Below, in pieces: positions 17,683 through 25,386 of a stretch of 64,000 nucleotides of DNA. Position 1 is the stretch's first letter, and every line of letters begins with the position of its first letter. The stretch spans positions 496,001 through 560,000 of the forward strand of contig JAXMBL010000006.1 in the NCBI GenBank assembly GCA_046349915.1, given 5' to 3'. The stretch is from CAIXSC01 sp046349915. Lineage in GTDB: Bacteria; Planctomycetota; Planctomycetia; Pirellulales; Pirellulaceae. The translations under genes and the position numbers were made by a program. The notes beneath the pieces are model-generated. The model did no database searches. It saw only the letters and a program-made list of their open reading frames with translations, and was not told the origin of the DNA.

Positions 17683-18378
17683 ATGACCGAAGCGACCACC
17701 CAGGTTCTGATCGTCGAGGACGAAGCACCCATTCGTCGTTTCTTGCGCGCTGCGCTCGCAGGCGAAGGTTATCGAATTAATGAAGCGGCGACGGGCGAAG
17801 AGGCGTTGCGAGTGTCGGTCGCGTATCCGCCTGATGTCGTGCTGCTTGATCTTGGGCTGCCCGATATGGATGGTCAGGAGGTCTTGAGACGCCTGCGGGA
17901 ATGGTATTTGGGGCCGATCTTGGTGCTCTCGGCTCGCGATCAAGAGCCTCAAAAAGTCCTGGCGCTGGATCACGGCGCCGACGACTATGTCACCAAGCCA
18001 TTTGGCATAGGAGAACTGTTGGCGCGGATGCGAGTGGCATTGAGGCACTCACAGCGAGGCGCCGGCGAGTCGACTGTGGTACAAATTGCGGACGTACGCG
18101 TCGACTTGGGTGCTCGGGTTGTCCAGCGTGAGGGGTTAGAGATCCATCTGACGCCCATCGAGTACAAGTTGCTAGTGACCTTCATCAAACACGCCGGCAA
18201 AGTACTTACGCATCGATTTCTCTTGCGCGAAGTTTGGGGACCTGGTGATTCACAAGAGAATCACTACCTGCGAGTCTACGTCGCGGGGCTGCGACGTAAA
18301 CTCGAAGACGATCCTGCTCGCCCTAAACTGATCCTTACCGAACAAGGCGTCGGTTATCGACTGGCGGCAGAGGCTTAA
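17683..18378 (+). CDS. kdpE: Response regulator KdpE (OmpR/PhoB family)
   Basis: A 231-residue two-component regulator. The receiver domain has the acidic pocket (VLIVEDEAPIRRF), the phospho-accepting Asp56 (VVLLDLGLPD), the switch residue region VLSARDQEPQK and the conserved Lys in DDYVTKPFGIGEL. The C-terminal winged helix ends with HYLRVYVAGLRRKLEDDP and the GVGYRLA signature. It partners with KdpD upstream and should activate the kdp promoter when potassium is limiting; a candidate binding box lies at 10080-10096. No strong ribosome-binding site precedes the ATG. It is convergent with, and 24 bp from, the gene on the opposite strand. Confidence 0.95.
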   Translation: MTEATTQVLIVEDEAPIRRFLRAALAGEGYRINEAATGEEALRVSVAYPPDVVLLDLGLPDMDGQEVLRRLREWYLGPILVLSARDQEPQKVLALDHGADDYVTKPFGIGELLARMRVALRHSQRGAGESTVVQIADVRVDLGARVVQREGLEIHLTPIEYKLLVTFIKHAGKVLTHRFLLREVWGPGDSQENHYLRVYVAGLRRKLEDDPARPKLILTEQGVGYRLAAEA

Positions 18379-18402
18379 GCGAACAGTTTGGCATGCTTTT
18401 CC

Positions 18403-19902
18403 TTATTCGAGTCGGAGTCCCGCCGCTTCGGTGACTCGATCGAACGATGCGCGGTGAGTCGTGTAGCTGATCAACTGCGTCGTGAGACGCGGGCCGATCT
18501 GCTTAACCGCTTCATCTACCTCCTCGTCAGTGAGAATGACTGGCGTTGTGGCCAGCTGGCGGGCTAGCGTGAAAGAAGCTCGATCGGCGGCCGAAAAGGT
18601 CGACAAGTCGCCATCCAGTTGGATGATCTGATCGTCAGTCCAACCAAGCGATTGGAGTTGACGTCGAGCGAGACCCGCGGCGTACCATGCGCGATCTTGC
18701 CGAGCGATGATCCAAGCGACTTGAGCCTTGAGCAAAGGCGAAAGATCGCCACTTGTTTCGGCGGCCAACACCATGGAAACTCGACCTTTTGCCGAATTCG
18801 GAAATGTCGCGAGCAAACCGACCCATGAGGGGAGAGGGCCTGATCCGAACGACTTCACGACATCGTTGGTCAACAGTTCACGACATTTCTCATCGCTGGC
18901 GATCGGCAGTCGCGGCGACCGCTTGGTTGCAGCCTGAAGAGCGGCTTCTGTCTCCGATCGCGATTCGAGCGGAGGGCGCTTGGCGACAGTCAGTCGAGTT
19001 GGCTTGCCCGTGGCAGGGTCTGTCGCCAGCGGCGCGACCGTGGTGACGGTACTGCTGAACTTGGGCGACGTTTCGGTCAGATACGAGTGGCTTGTTGATT
19101 CCGCGGCCGGTCGGGCCGGAGCTACATCGCCGGTACGTCGCGAGCCGAAATTGCCTCCATTCGACGATTGCGGAATGCCCGCCCCTTCCTTCCAGCGATT
19201 GATCGCATTGTTGCCCGCGATCGACAATGTCATTTCCAAGATCTGCTTGTCGGTAAAGTGCTTTCGCAGTCCAGCGATATCGCTATCACCGATACGATGA
19301 GGTTCGTAAGTCAATTTTCTCGCATAGGCAAACGCTGCTTGCTGAGCGGGGTCGAACAGAGACCAGTTGCTGTCGAGGGCGGCGATTTCGTCTTCAATCA
19401 TCCCGGCTGACAGCAGTTTGGATTCCTGATGTCCCAGGCAATACTGGCAGTTGTTGGTGCGCGAGACGATCCAGAATAGCTGAGTTTTGAATTTGTAGTC
19501 GAGCGTTAAATCGGAGTCGCCCTCGCGTCCACCGCCGGCAAACCCGAAGCCGCCGAATCCCGAACCGCCCGAGCCTCGACGACCATCGGCGTTGACTGCG
19601 GCATTGTTCGTGCTCGAAGGCTGAGGCGAAGTTGAATCGAGAGACGGCAGATAGTGAAGTCGCAGACGGCTTTCGTAACTTCCAGCGCGCTCGCCAAGTT
19701 TGGCCCTTTCATCTACGGTCAGATCGGGAAGCGGGATGCGCGGCTTCCGAGCCTTCATGTCTTCGAGATACTGTTTCATCTCGGGGCGCGTGAGTGGAAT
19801 CGGTCGCGGGGTCTGCTTGGAATCGATCGCCAGCACGTCGCGCGATTCAAAGGCCAAGAGAACCAGAAACGAGCAGAGCAGGTGACGAAGCGAGAGTTTC
19901 AT
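18403..19902 (-). CDS. Exported protein with two carboxymuconolactone decarboxylase/AhpD-like domains
   Basis: A 499-residue protein. An ATG at 19900-19902, preceded by GGAG at 8 bp, gives a signal peptide (MKLSLRHLLCSFLVLLAFES); the longer frame adds 41 implausible Arg-rich residues. The first AhpD-like domain (about 55-235) carries the redox motif CQYCLGHQ at about residue 150. It is interrupted just before that by a Gly/Phe-rich linker (GGSGFGGFGFAGGG). The second domain (about 365-499) follows the same pattern (FSAADRASFTLARQLATTPV) but has RQDRAWYAAG where the CxxC would be, so it is probably not redox-active. Family members act as hydroperoxidases or disulfide relays. No operon partner is evident; the gene is convergent with kdpE. 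Confidence 0.8.
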   Translation of the reverse strand: MKLSLRHLLCSFLVLLAFESRDVLAIDSKQTPRPIPLTRPEMKQYLEDMKARKPRIPLPDLTVDERAKLGERAGSYESRLRLHYLPSLDSTSPQPSSTNNAAVNADGRRGSGGSGFGGFGFAGGGREGDSDLTLDYKFKTQLFWIVSRTNNCQYCLGHQESKLLSAGMIEDEIAALDSNWSLFDPAQQAAFAYARKLTYEPHRIGDSDIAGLRKHFTDKQILEMTLSIAGNNAINRWKEGAGIPQSSNGGNFGSRRTGDVAPARPAAESTSHSYLTETSPKFSSTVTTVAPLATDPATGKPTRLTVAKRPPLESRSETEAALQAATKRSPRLPIASDEKCRELLTNDVVKSFGSGPLPSWVGLLATFPNSAKGRVSMVLAAETSGDLSPLLKAQVAWIIARQDRAWYAAGLARRQLQSLGWTDDQIIQLDGDLSTFSAADRASFTLARQLATTPVILTDEEVDEAVKQIGPRLTTQLISYTTHRASFDRVTEAAGLRLE

Positions 19903-19982
19903 GGAACGTACTCCGACGGGAGTTGGTAGTTTGAGAAGGCGATTGATCCACCGCCACGAATCAAAATGCTGTGTGAAACGCC

Positions 19983-19999
19983 CCCGCCGCCGCGGCGGG
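19983..19999. repeat. GC hairpin in the leader of the AhpD-like gene
   Basis: CCCGCCGC and GCGGCGGG pair perfectly around one base, 81 bp upstream of the 19902 start. It may lie in the 5' leader. No T-run follows on either strand, so a terminator role is doubtful. Confidence 0.35.
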
Positions 20000-20115
20000 A
20001 TGCGGCGACGGGGAGCCAATCGCAATCACGGTTAGGGCCGCGATCGCGATGAATGATCCGACGAGACAAAACCTGTCGTGTCGAGGAGTTCGGCGAGCAT
20101 GCCGACTCACTAGGG

Positions 20116-20541
20116 TTATTCGTTTCGGAATATCGTGATCGCTGGACTTGTGCTGACCACGTAAGTCAATTTGTGGGATGTGGGCGAGCCAGTGGCGCCC
20201 TCTCCCGTAGTGACCATCAGTTCGACTTGAACATGCAGGTTAGCGCCGTCCGAAGTCTCCGAGCCCAGTTTGAACTCAGTCAGTTTGGCTCCTTCCTCCC
20301 ACAGCGGATCGCGACCGATGATTTTCGGAGACGCCTGTTCCAGCGACTCTCGTTTGTCGCCACGACTCCAAGTTTCCAGAAACGTTGTCAGCGATTCGCG
20401 TGCGAGTTCCGGATCGACCTTGAGACGGACGCCACCCGTCTCTCCACATCCAGAAGTCAGCAATGCGAAAGTGACGAACGATAAAAGAACGAAACCCCAT
20501 GCGCGCGACCTAGGGACGCGCGCCGAACGAAACTGCGTCAT
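20116..20541 (-). CDS. Small lipoprotein, downstream partner of a DUF1559 protein
   Basis: A 141-residue protein with a lipoprotein signal (FVLLSFVTFALLTSGCGETG; lipobox LTSGC). The mature domain of about 105 residues is mixed alpha/beta, with no recognisable catalytic motif (FLETWSRGDKRESLEQASPK and later a beta-rich half ending SPAITIFRNE). It begins 16 bp downstream of the DUF1559 gene on the same strand, a pairing common in planctomycetes, where the small protein accompanies the pseudopilin-like protein. It may reside on a membrane facing the periplasm; function is unknown. Confidence 0.75.
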   Translation of the reverse strand: MTQFRSARVPRSRAWGFVLLSFVTFALLTSGCGETGGVRLKVDPELARESLTTFLETWSRGDKRESLEQASPKIIGRDPLWEEGAKLTEFKLGSETSDGANLHVQVELMVTTGEGATGSPTSHKLTYVVSTSPAITIFRNE

Positions 20542-20556
20542 GATGGCTCCCCGAGG

Positions 20557-21537
20557 TTAGTTGTCGCTGACGATATCGCCGGAATCGCGAGTGCCCATCG
20601 CGCGCCAAGTCGTGATGTTCACTGTCTTCGCGACGAACCGCACGGAGCCATCGGTCATCGACACCAGCACACCGCCGGGATGGCGACTGCCAGCAGTGGT
20701 TGCGATGCGTCCCGGAGGAAACATGCATGACCGCGAATTTGGAGGGAGGATGTGGTAATAGACGGTGGTCGAGTGATAGGGTCGGAGCCATGGGGCGCCG
20801 ACGTTGGAAAACCCCTGTTTGGCGAGGTCTTGAGTATTGACCGCCAAGCAATCCGCCATCGCTTGGTCGGCCGTCGCGGGATAAGTGCCGGGTTGGTAGG
20901 TGTCCGAGGCCGGCGTGGTTAAAGCGTTGCTCCCGTCGCCGCGGTTTTTCTCCGAGAACATCGCCGTGTTGCTCGTGCCATCCAGCACATCGGCGAAGCG
21001 CACAGCTTGGCTGGCCGAGTAAACGCCGTTATGGGGAGCGAATCCGAAGTTGCTGTTGCCAGCAACCGTCGACGGCGCTTGGTACAGAATCGTCGTACCC
21101 ATGTTGCCGTAGTAGTTGTTCGTTCCTCCTAAACTAGGAGGCAACAAGTTCGGATCAGAGGGGCATTGGAATCCGGCAATGCGTGCGTTGAGCGCGGTCA
21201 GGTTGGCTGGGTCGGTGTAGGGGAGGTTGAAGTTGATGGTGTCGTATAGAGCCGTTTGTTCGATGTACGGCAGAAGTCGCGCATGGTGCGAGATGTTCTG
21301 CTGATAGGCGAACGGGAATGCCTGGTACACATCGTGATAGTTGTGAACAGCCAGGGTGAGCTGCTTGAGGTTGTTATTGCACTGGGTGCGGCGAGCTGCT
21401 TCGCGTGCAGCCTGCACCGCTGGCAAGAGCAGTGCGACCAAAACGCCTATGATCGCAATCACCACCAACAACTCGACCAACGTAAAGCCGGCGTTTCGTT
21501 CGGGCTTTGCTCGATGATTTTCTGAGATCCGAAACAT
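20557..21537 (-). CDS. DUF1559 protein with type IV pilin-like N-terminus
   Basis: A 326-residue protein with the prepilin cleavage and methylation signature followed by a pilin helix (GFTLVELLVVIAIIGVLVAL). The planctomycete DUF1559 motif follows (AVQAAREAARRTQCNNNLKQ). The C-terminal H-x-G DUF1559 box is seen in GSRHPGGVLVSMTDGSVRFV. I place the start at the ATG 21535-21537 (MFRISENHRAKPERNAGFTL), giving a typical short leader before the Gly-Phe cleavage site, rather than 13 codons further out. The family is thought to form pseudopilin-like or envelope structures; the precise role is unknown. The small lipoprotein follows immediately. Confidence 0.92.
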   Translation of the reverse strand: MFRISENHRAKPERNAGFTLVELLVVIAIIGVLVALLLPAVQAAREAARRTQCNNNLKQLTLAVHNYHDVYQAFPFAYQQNISHHARLLPYIEQTALYDTINFNLPYTDPANLTALNARIAGFQCPSDPNLLPPSLGGTNNYYGNMGTTILYQAPSTVAGNSNFGFAPHNGVYSASQAVRFADVLDGTSNTAMFSEKNRGDGSNALTTPASDTYQPGTYPATADQAMADCLAVNTQDLAKQGFSNVGAPWLRPYHSTTVYYHILPPNSRSCMFPPGRIATTAGSRHPGGVLVSMTDGSVRFVAKTVNITTWRAMGTRDSGDIVSDN

Positions 21538-21896
21538 GAATATCACTCGCAGAGAATAGGTAGAAAATGAGGCCACGATTCAGAGAGTTGTATGAAAACT
21601 CTGGATTCGGTCACGCGCAGACATGCGTCGCGGAAACGTCGTCCGCGCAATGACCGAAAGGGATGGTCCGCGAGCTTTCGCTAGCTCCGCGATTCACCAC
21701 GTGCCGCATGGTCAAGCCGCGACACGACGTTGATCGAAGGCTGCAACGCTTGCGAAGAGTGACGAGTGGATCGCAGCAGAATCGAGCGAAAACGAGTGTT
21801 CTGTCACGTTCAGCTTCGCGCAAGCTCAAATAAAAACTTGCAACAAGCCGATGGACTTGAATCACTTACGCGACGCTGCTACGCGAACCACTCCAC
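21538..21896. other. Intergenic region, 359 bp, no gene seen
   Basis: This is the leader of the DUF1559 gene and the space behind the small secreted protein. It contains a short imperfect dyad (CGCGAGC and GCTCCGCG near 21670) and an A-rich tract around 21830. No reading frame with coding character, tRNA-like fold or recognisable promoter was found. Confidence 0.5.
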
Positions 21897-22400
21897 CTAG
21901 CATCGTGGAGGGCGAAAGATCCCCAGCGAGTACTGCTGGGGGAGCGAGGAATATTCGGCGACTAAGGTCGCAGAAGTGGGGGCATCAGGCCCAGAATCCG
22001 CCGAGAGGACAATTCCATCGGGTAGATGCAGCAACAATACTTGCATGGGCTGGGGAAGGTAAGGCGACCGCTGCTTCGAGCAGTTCGGTCCATGGCAACC
22101 TTCCTCGCCAGCAGGGGATTCGCTGCCAGCAGGGGGTTCGCTCGGCACATCGTGGGTGAAGCGCAGTCCCGCTTCTCTTCCCGCATCTTTTGCAAGGGCG
22201 GATAGCGTCACTCGCGCAACAGGGTTTACCGCCATCGATGGCGAGCCACGGAAGTGAATGTAGGCGCCGCAACCGGCGTCCGCAGGCCGAACCCCAATGA
22301 CAGACACACCCATGACGCAGACCCCCAAAACAAACACGATCACGACGGCGCTGGGCGCAGCCGGACAGACCGGTCGTTTTGTGAGTTCGATCAGGGACAT
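21897..22400 (-). CDS. Small secreted protein of unknown function
   Basis: A 167-residue frame with a hydrophobic export signal at about residues 15-40 (APSAVVIVFVLGVCVMGVSV). The remainder is Pro/Ser-rich with a cysteine motif GCHGPNCSKQRSPYLP, a CxGPNC pattern that I associate with small planctomycete secreted proteins. A further Cys follows the signal (DAGCGAYIHFRG). No catalytic motif is seen and no strong ribosome-binding site precedes the start, so the exact start and reality of the gene are less certain than for its neighbours. It is co-oriented with the DUF1559 gene 359 bp away. Confidence 0.5.
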   Translation of the reverse strand: MSLIELTKRPVCPAAPSAVVIVFVLGVCVMGVSVIGVRPADAGCGAYIHFRGSPSMAVNPVARVTLSALAKDAGREAGLRFTHDVPSEPPAGSESPAGEEGCHGPNCSKQRSPYLPQPMQVLLLHLPDGIVLSADSGPDAPTSATLVAEYSSLPQQYSLGIFRPPRC

Positions 22401-22646
22401 GGCAGTCGGGAAACCGAGCGTTGAGGGTTATTCGGGAAAGCAGCCCGAACAATCGAGCAATCGTACGCGCCCACTCCTCTATCGGCAAGCTTTTTTGGAA
22501 AAATCAAGTAGATGAGGAGGCCGGGATGGGGCGTCCGCACTAGACTCCGCCAAGCGACGAAATACCATAAAGCCTTCTCATGTCTAGACTACTGAACTCC
22601 ACCGCGACTCGGTAATCCCGTTCGCTTTGCTCTGGATGTACGCCTC

Positions 22647-25220
22647 ATGAAGCCTTGGATTCGCTCTCGTTCGACATTGATCGTAATGATTCTGCTTGTA
22701 CTGGGAATCACGCGACTCAATCCATTGCTCGCGCAAGATCGTCGCGGCGCCTTTACCTCCGACCCGCGGTCTGTGCGTACTCGCGAAGTCGATCAGGAGC
22801 ATATTCGCTTGGAAATGCGGGTCGATTTGGAGAAGCAGACATTTGAAGGACGAGCCATTCATCAACTCGCTCCCTTCAAGCCGCTCGACACGCTGACGCT
22901 CGATGCGGTCGACATGAAGATCCACAAGGCAACCCTTCTTCCCTCGTCGTCGCAGGGAGAGGGAACGCCACTCAAGTTCGAACGTCGTTCACGATCGCTG
23001 GTCATTAAACTCGACAAAGTCTACCAGCCTGGGGAATCGCTACGCGTGGCGATTGACTACACCGTGGAACGTCCGCAGTCGGGCGCCCATTTTGTGTCCC
23101 CTGATCCCACCGAGCCCGATCAGCCACGCATGATGTGGACGCAGAGCGAGCCGGAGTTCGCTCGTAACTGGTATCCGTGCGTCGACACGACCACCGATCG
23201 GATCACCAGCGAGACGGTGGTGACCGCCGCCGGGCCCATGTTCGTTCTTTCCAACGGCGCGCTCAAGTCGAAGACCGACAACCCCGACGGCACTCGCACT
23301 TGGCATTGGGTGCAAGAGAAGTCGCACGTCCCCTATTTGATGTCCGTCGTCGTGGGAGACTTCGAAGCCTTCGAGCAGTCATGGGATGGCATTCCAATTG
23401 TCTCGTATGTGCCCCGAGGCAAACTGGCGCTCGCCAAGCCTACCTTTGAACACACGCCCGCGATGATGGCGTTCTTCTCGAAGAAGATCGGATATCGATA
23501 TCCTTGGCCTAAATACGCCCAGATCTGCGTCGACGAATACAACTGGGGAGGAATGGAGCATACCTCGGCCACGACGCTGAATCTGCAAACGCTGCACGAC
23601 GAGCAAGCACATCTCGACGTCTCGAGCGATAACCTGGTCGCCCACGAACTGGCTCATCAATGGTGGGGCGACGTGGTGACGTGCAAGGATTGGGGCGAAC
23701 TGTGGTTGAACGAGAGTTTCGCGACGTACTTCGCCACTCTTTGGACCGAAGAGGACCTGGGGTGGGACCAAGCCGCTTGGGAACGCCGCGCGGAAGCTCG
23801 CTCGTATCTGAACGAGGACAAGTCAGTTCGGCGACCCATCGTCAGTTACCGCTACAATCAACCCGATGTCATGTTCGACGCTCACTCGTATCCCAAGGGT
23901 GGACGGGTTTTGCATCAGCTGCGCTTCGAATTGGGCGAGGAACTGTTTTGGCGAGCGTTGAACCGGTACATCCAGATCAACCAGCACCGAGTGGTCGAGA
24001 CCTCGGACTTTCGAACGGCGATCGAGGAATCAACCGGTCAGGGACTCAATTGGTTCTTCGACCAGTGGCTCTATCGCGGAGGCCACCCTGAGTTTGATGT
24101 TCGCTGGGATTGGGATGAAGCGACCAAGTCGGCCCGTGTGGTCGTCAAACAGACTCAAAAGGTCGACGACATGACGCCTCTGTTCCGAGCGAGCGTGGAG
24201 GTCGAGTTTGGCTGGGGAAAAGAGCATGTGATGCGCAAACTGACGGTGTCGAAGGGCGAGGAGACTTTCCACTTCCAGCTTGATCGCCGTCCCACTCGCG
24301 TGGCGTTCGACCCGCGCGACTGGTTGTTGAAAACCGTGAAGTTCGAAAAGCCGATTGATGAATTGCTCGATCAATTGGTGCACGACCCTCACGTCGTCGC
24401 ACGGGTTGAGGCGATTGAGAAACTGGTTGAGCATGCTCAGGAGCAAGAGGTCAAGGAAGCTCTGTTGAAAACGGCGGCCAGCGACCCCTTCTGGGGCGTG
24501 CGGCTCGAGGCAATCAAGGCGCTGGCCAAGAACAACACCAACGATGTTCGAGCCGCCTTACTCAAGATCGCTCGCGCGGATGCCAAAGCTCAAGTGCGTC
24601 GCGAGGCGATCGTGGCGCTCGGCAAGTTCCCCTGCGATGAAACTCGCGAGGTACTGCGGGCGGTGGTCCGTGAGGATCGATCCTACTATGCCGTCGCGGA
24701 TGCGCTGCGAGCACTTGTGAAGGTTGATCGTAACGATTGCGAGGCGGACCTTTTGTCGGCCTTTGATCGACCCAGTCACCACGACGTCATTTACCAGGCG
24801 GCCTGCGATGGGCTGATCGATCTCAAGTCGCAAGCGGGCGCCGCGAAGTTGGCGGCGAAACTGGGCGATAAACTCTCGCCGCAGCAGCGAGTGTCGACAG
24901 TCTCGGCGCTTGCCAAGTTAAATCCCTCGGAACGGAAATACGTCGAACAGCTCCGTGAGATGTTGAATAACGAACGTTCCTATGTCCGACGAGCGGCGAT
25001 CGATTCGCTGGTGGCCAACGGAGGACCGCAAGCGGCTGATTGGCTACGCGAACAGCGCGGCAAAGAGACTCGGTCCCGTATGGTCAAGACCTTGGACGAG
25101 GCGATCGAGAAGCTGAATGCCAGAAACAAGGACTGGGATCAGGTTCGCAAGGACCTAGACGAAATGCGGCGACTGAACCGTCAGCTGGAGGAACGCCTCA
25201 AGAAGCTCGAGGCGAAATAG
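22647..25220 (+). CDS. M1 family aminopeptidase with C-terminal HEAT-like repeats
   Basis: An 857-residue exported zinc peptidase. A signal peptide (STLIVMILLVLGITRLNPLLA) is followed by the M1 N-terminal beta domain. The catalytic region has the exopeptidase motif WGGMEHTSATTL, zinc motif HELAHQWWGD (first His at about 333) and NESFATYFA supplying the third ligand. After about residue 570 the protein consists of repeated helical pairs (VVARVEAIEKLVEHAQEQEV, VRLEAIKALAKNNT, VRREAIVALGKFPC, VRRAAIDSLVANGG), which are HEAT/armadillo-like, and it ends with a Lys/Glu coiled coil. The repeats replace the usual ERAP-like C-terminal domain and may bind protein partners. It probably trims peptides in the periplasm. 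No regulatory neighbour is evident. Confidence 0.92.
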   Translation: MKPWIRSRSTLIVMILLVLGITRLNPLLAQDRRGAFTSDPRSVRTREVDQEHIRLEMRVDLEKQTFEGRAIHQLAPFKPLDTLTLDAVDMKIHKATLLPSSSQGEGTPLKFERRSRSLVIKLDKVYQPGESLRVAIDYTVERPQSGAHFVSPDPTEPDQPRMMWTQSEPEFARNWYPCVDTTTDRITSETVVTAAGPMFVLSNGALKSKTDNPDGTRTWHWVQEKSHVPYLMSVVVGDFEAFEQSWDGIPIVSYVPRGKLALAKPTFEHTPAMMAFFSKKIGYRYPWPKYAQICVDEYNWGGMEHTSATTLNLQTLHDEQAHLDVSSDNLVAHELAHQWWGDVVTCKDWGELWLNESFATYFATLWTEEDLGWDQAAWERRAEARSYLNEDKSVRRPIVSYRYNQPDVMFDAHSYPKGGRVLHQLRFELGEELFWRALNRYIQINQHRVVETSDFRTAIEESTGQGLNWFFDQWLYRGGHPEFDVRWDWDEATKSARVVVKQTQKVDDMTPLFRASVEVEFGWGKEHVMRKLTVSKGEETFHFQLDRRPTRVAFDPRDWLLKTVKFEKPIDELLDQLVHDPHVVARVEAIEKLVEHAQEQEVKEALLKTAASDPFWGVRLEAIKALAKNNTNDVRAALLKIARADAKAQVRREAIVALGKFPCDETREVLRAVVREDRSYYAVADALRALVKVDRNDCEADLLSAFDRPSHHDVIYQAACDGLIDLKSQAGAAKLAAKLGDKLSPQQRVSTVSALAKLNPSERKYVEQLREMLNNERSYVRRAAIDSLVANGGPQAADWLREQRGKETRSRMVKTLDEAIEKLNARNKDWDQVRKDLDEMRRLNRQLEERLKKLEAK

Positions 25221-25252
25221 GGGCGTCTCTTCGCCTTTCGGCCGTACGGATG

Positions 25253-25322
25253 CAAGCGACGGACTAGAAGTCCGTCGTACGACTTGACTCAAGCGACGGA
25301 CTAGAAGTCCGTCGTACCACTT
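25253..25322. repeat. Dispersed palindrome, GACGGACT family, two tandem copies
   Basis: Two copies of a 33-bp unit repeat at a 37-bp period (25253-25285 and 25290-25322). Each has CAAGCGACGGACT and AGTCCGTCGTAC-type arms with an AGA centre, and the flanking CAAG/CTTG extend the dyad. They differ by a single base after GTAC. They lie between the M1 peptidase and tex. Confidence 0.82.
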
Positions 25323-25386
25323 GTTGTCTCCGCAAAACGATCGTTCGCGTTACAATGCGTCTTCTTAAGGAAGCAGGAGGACGCTG

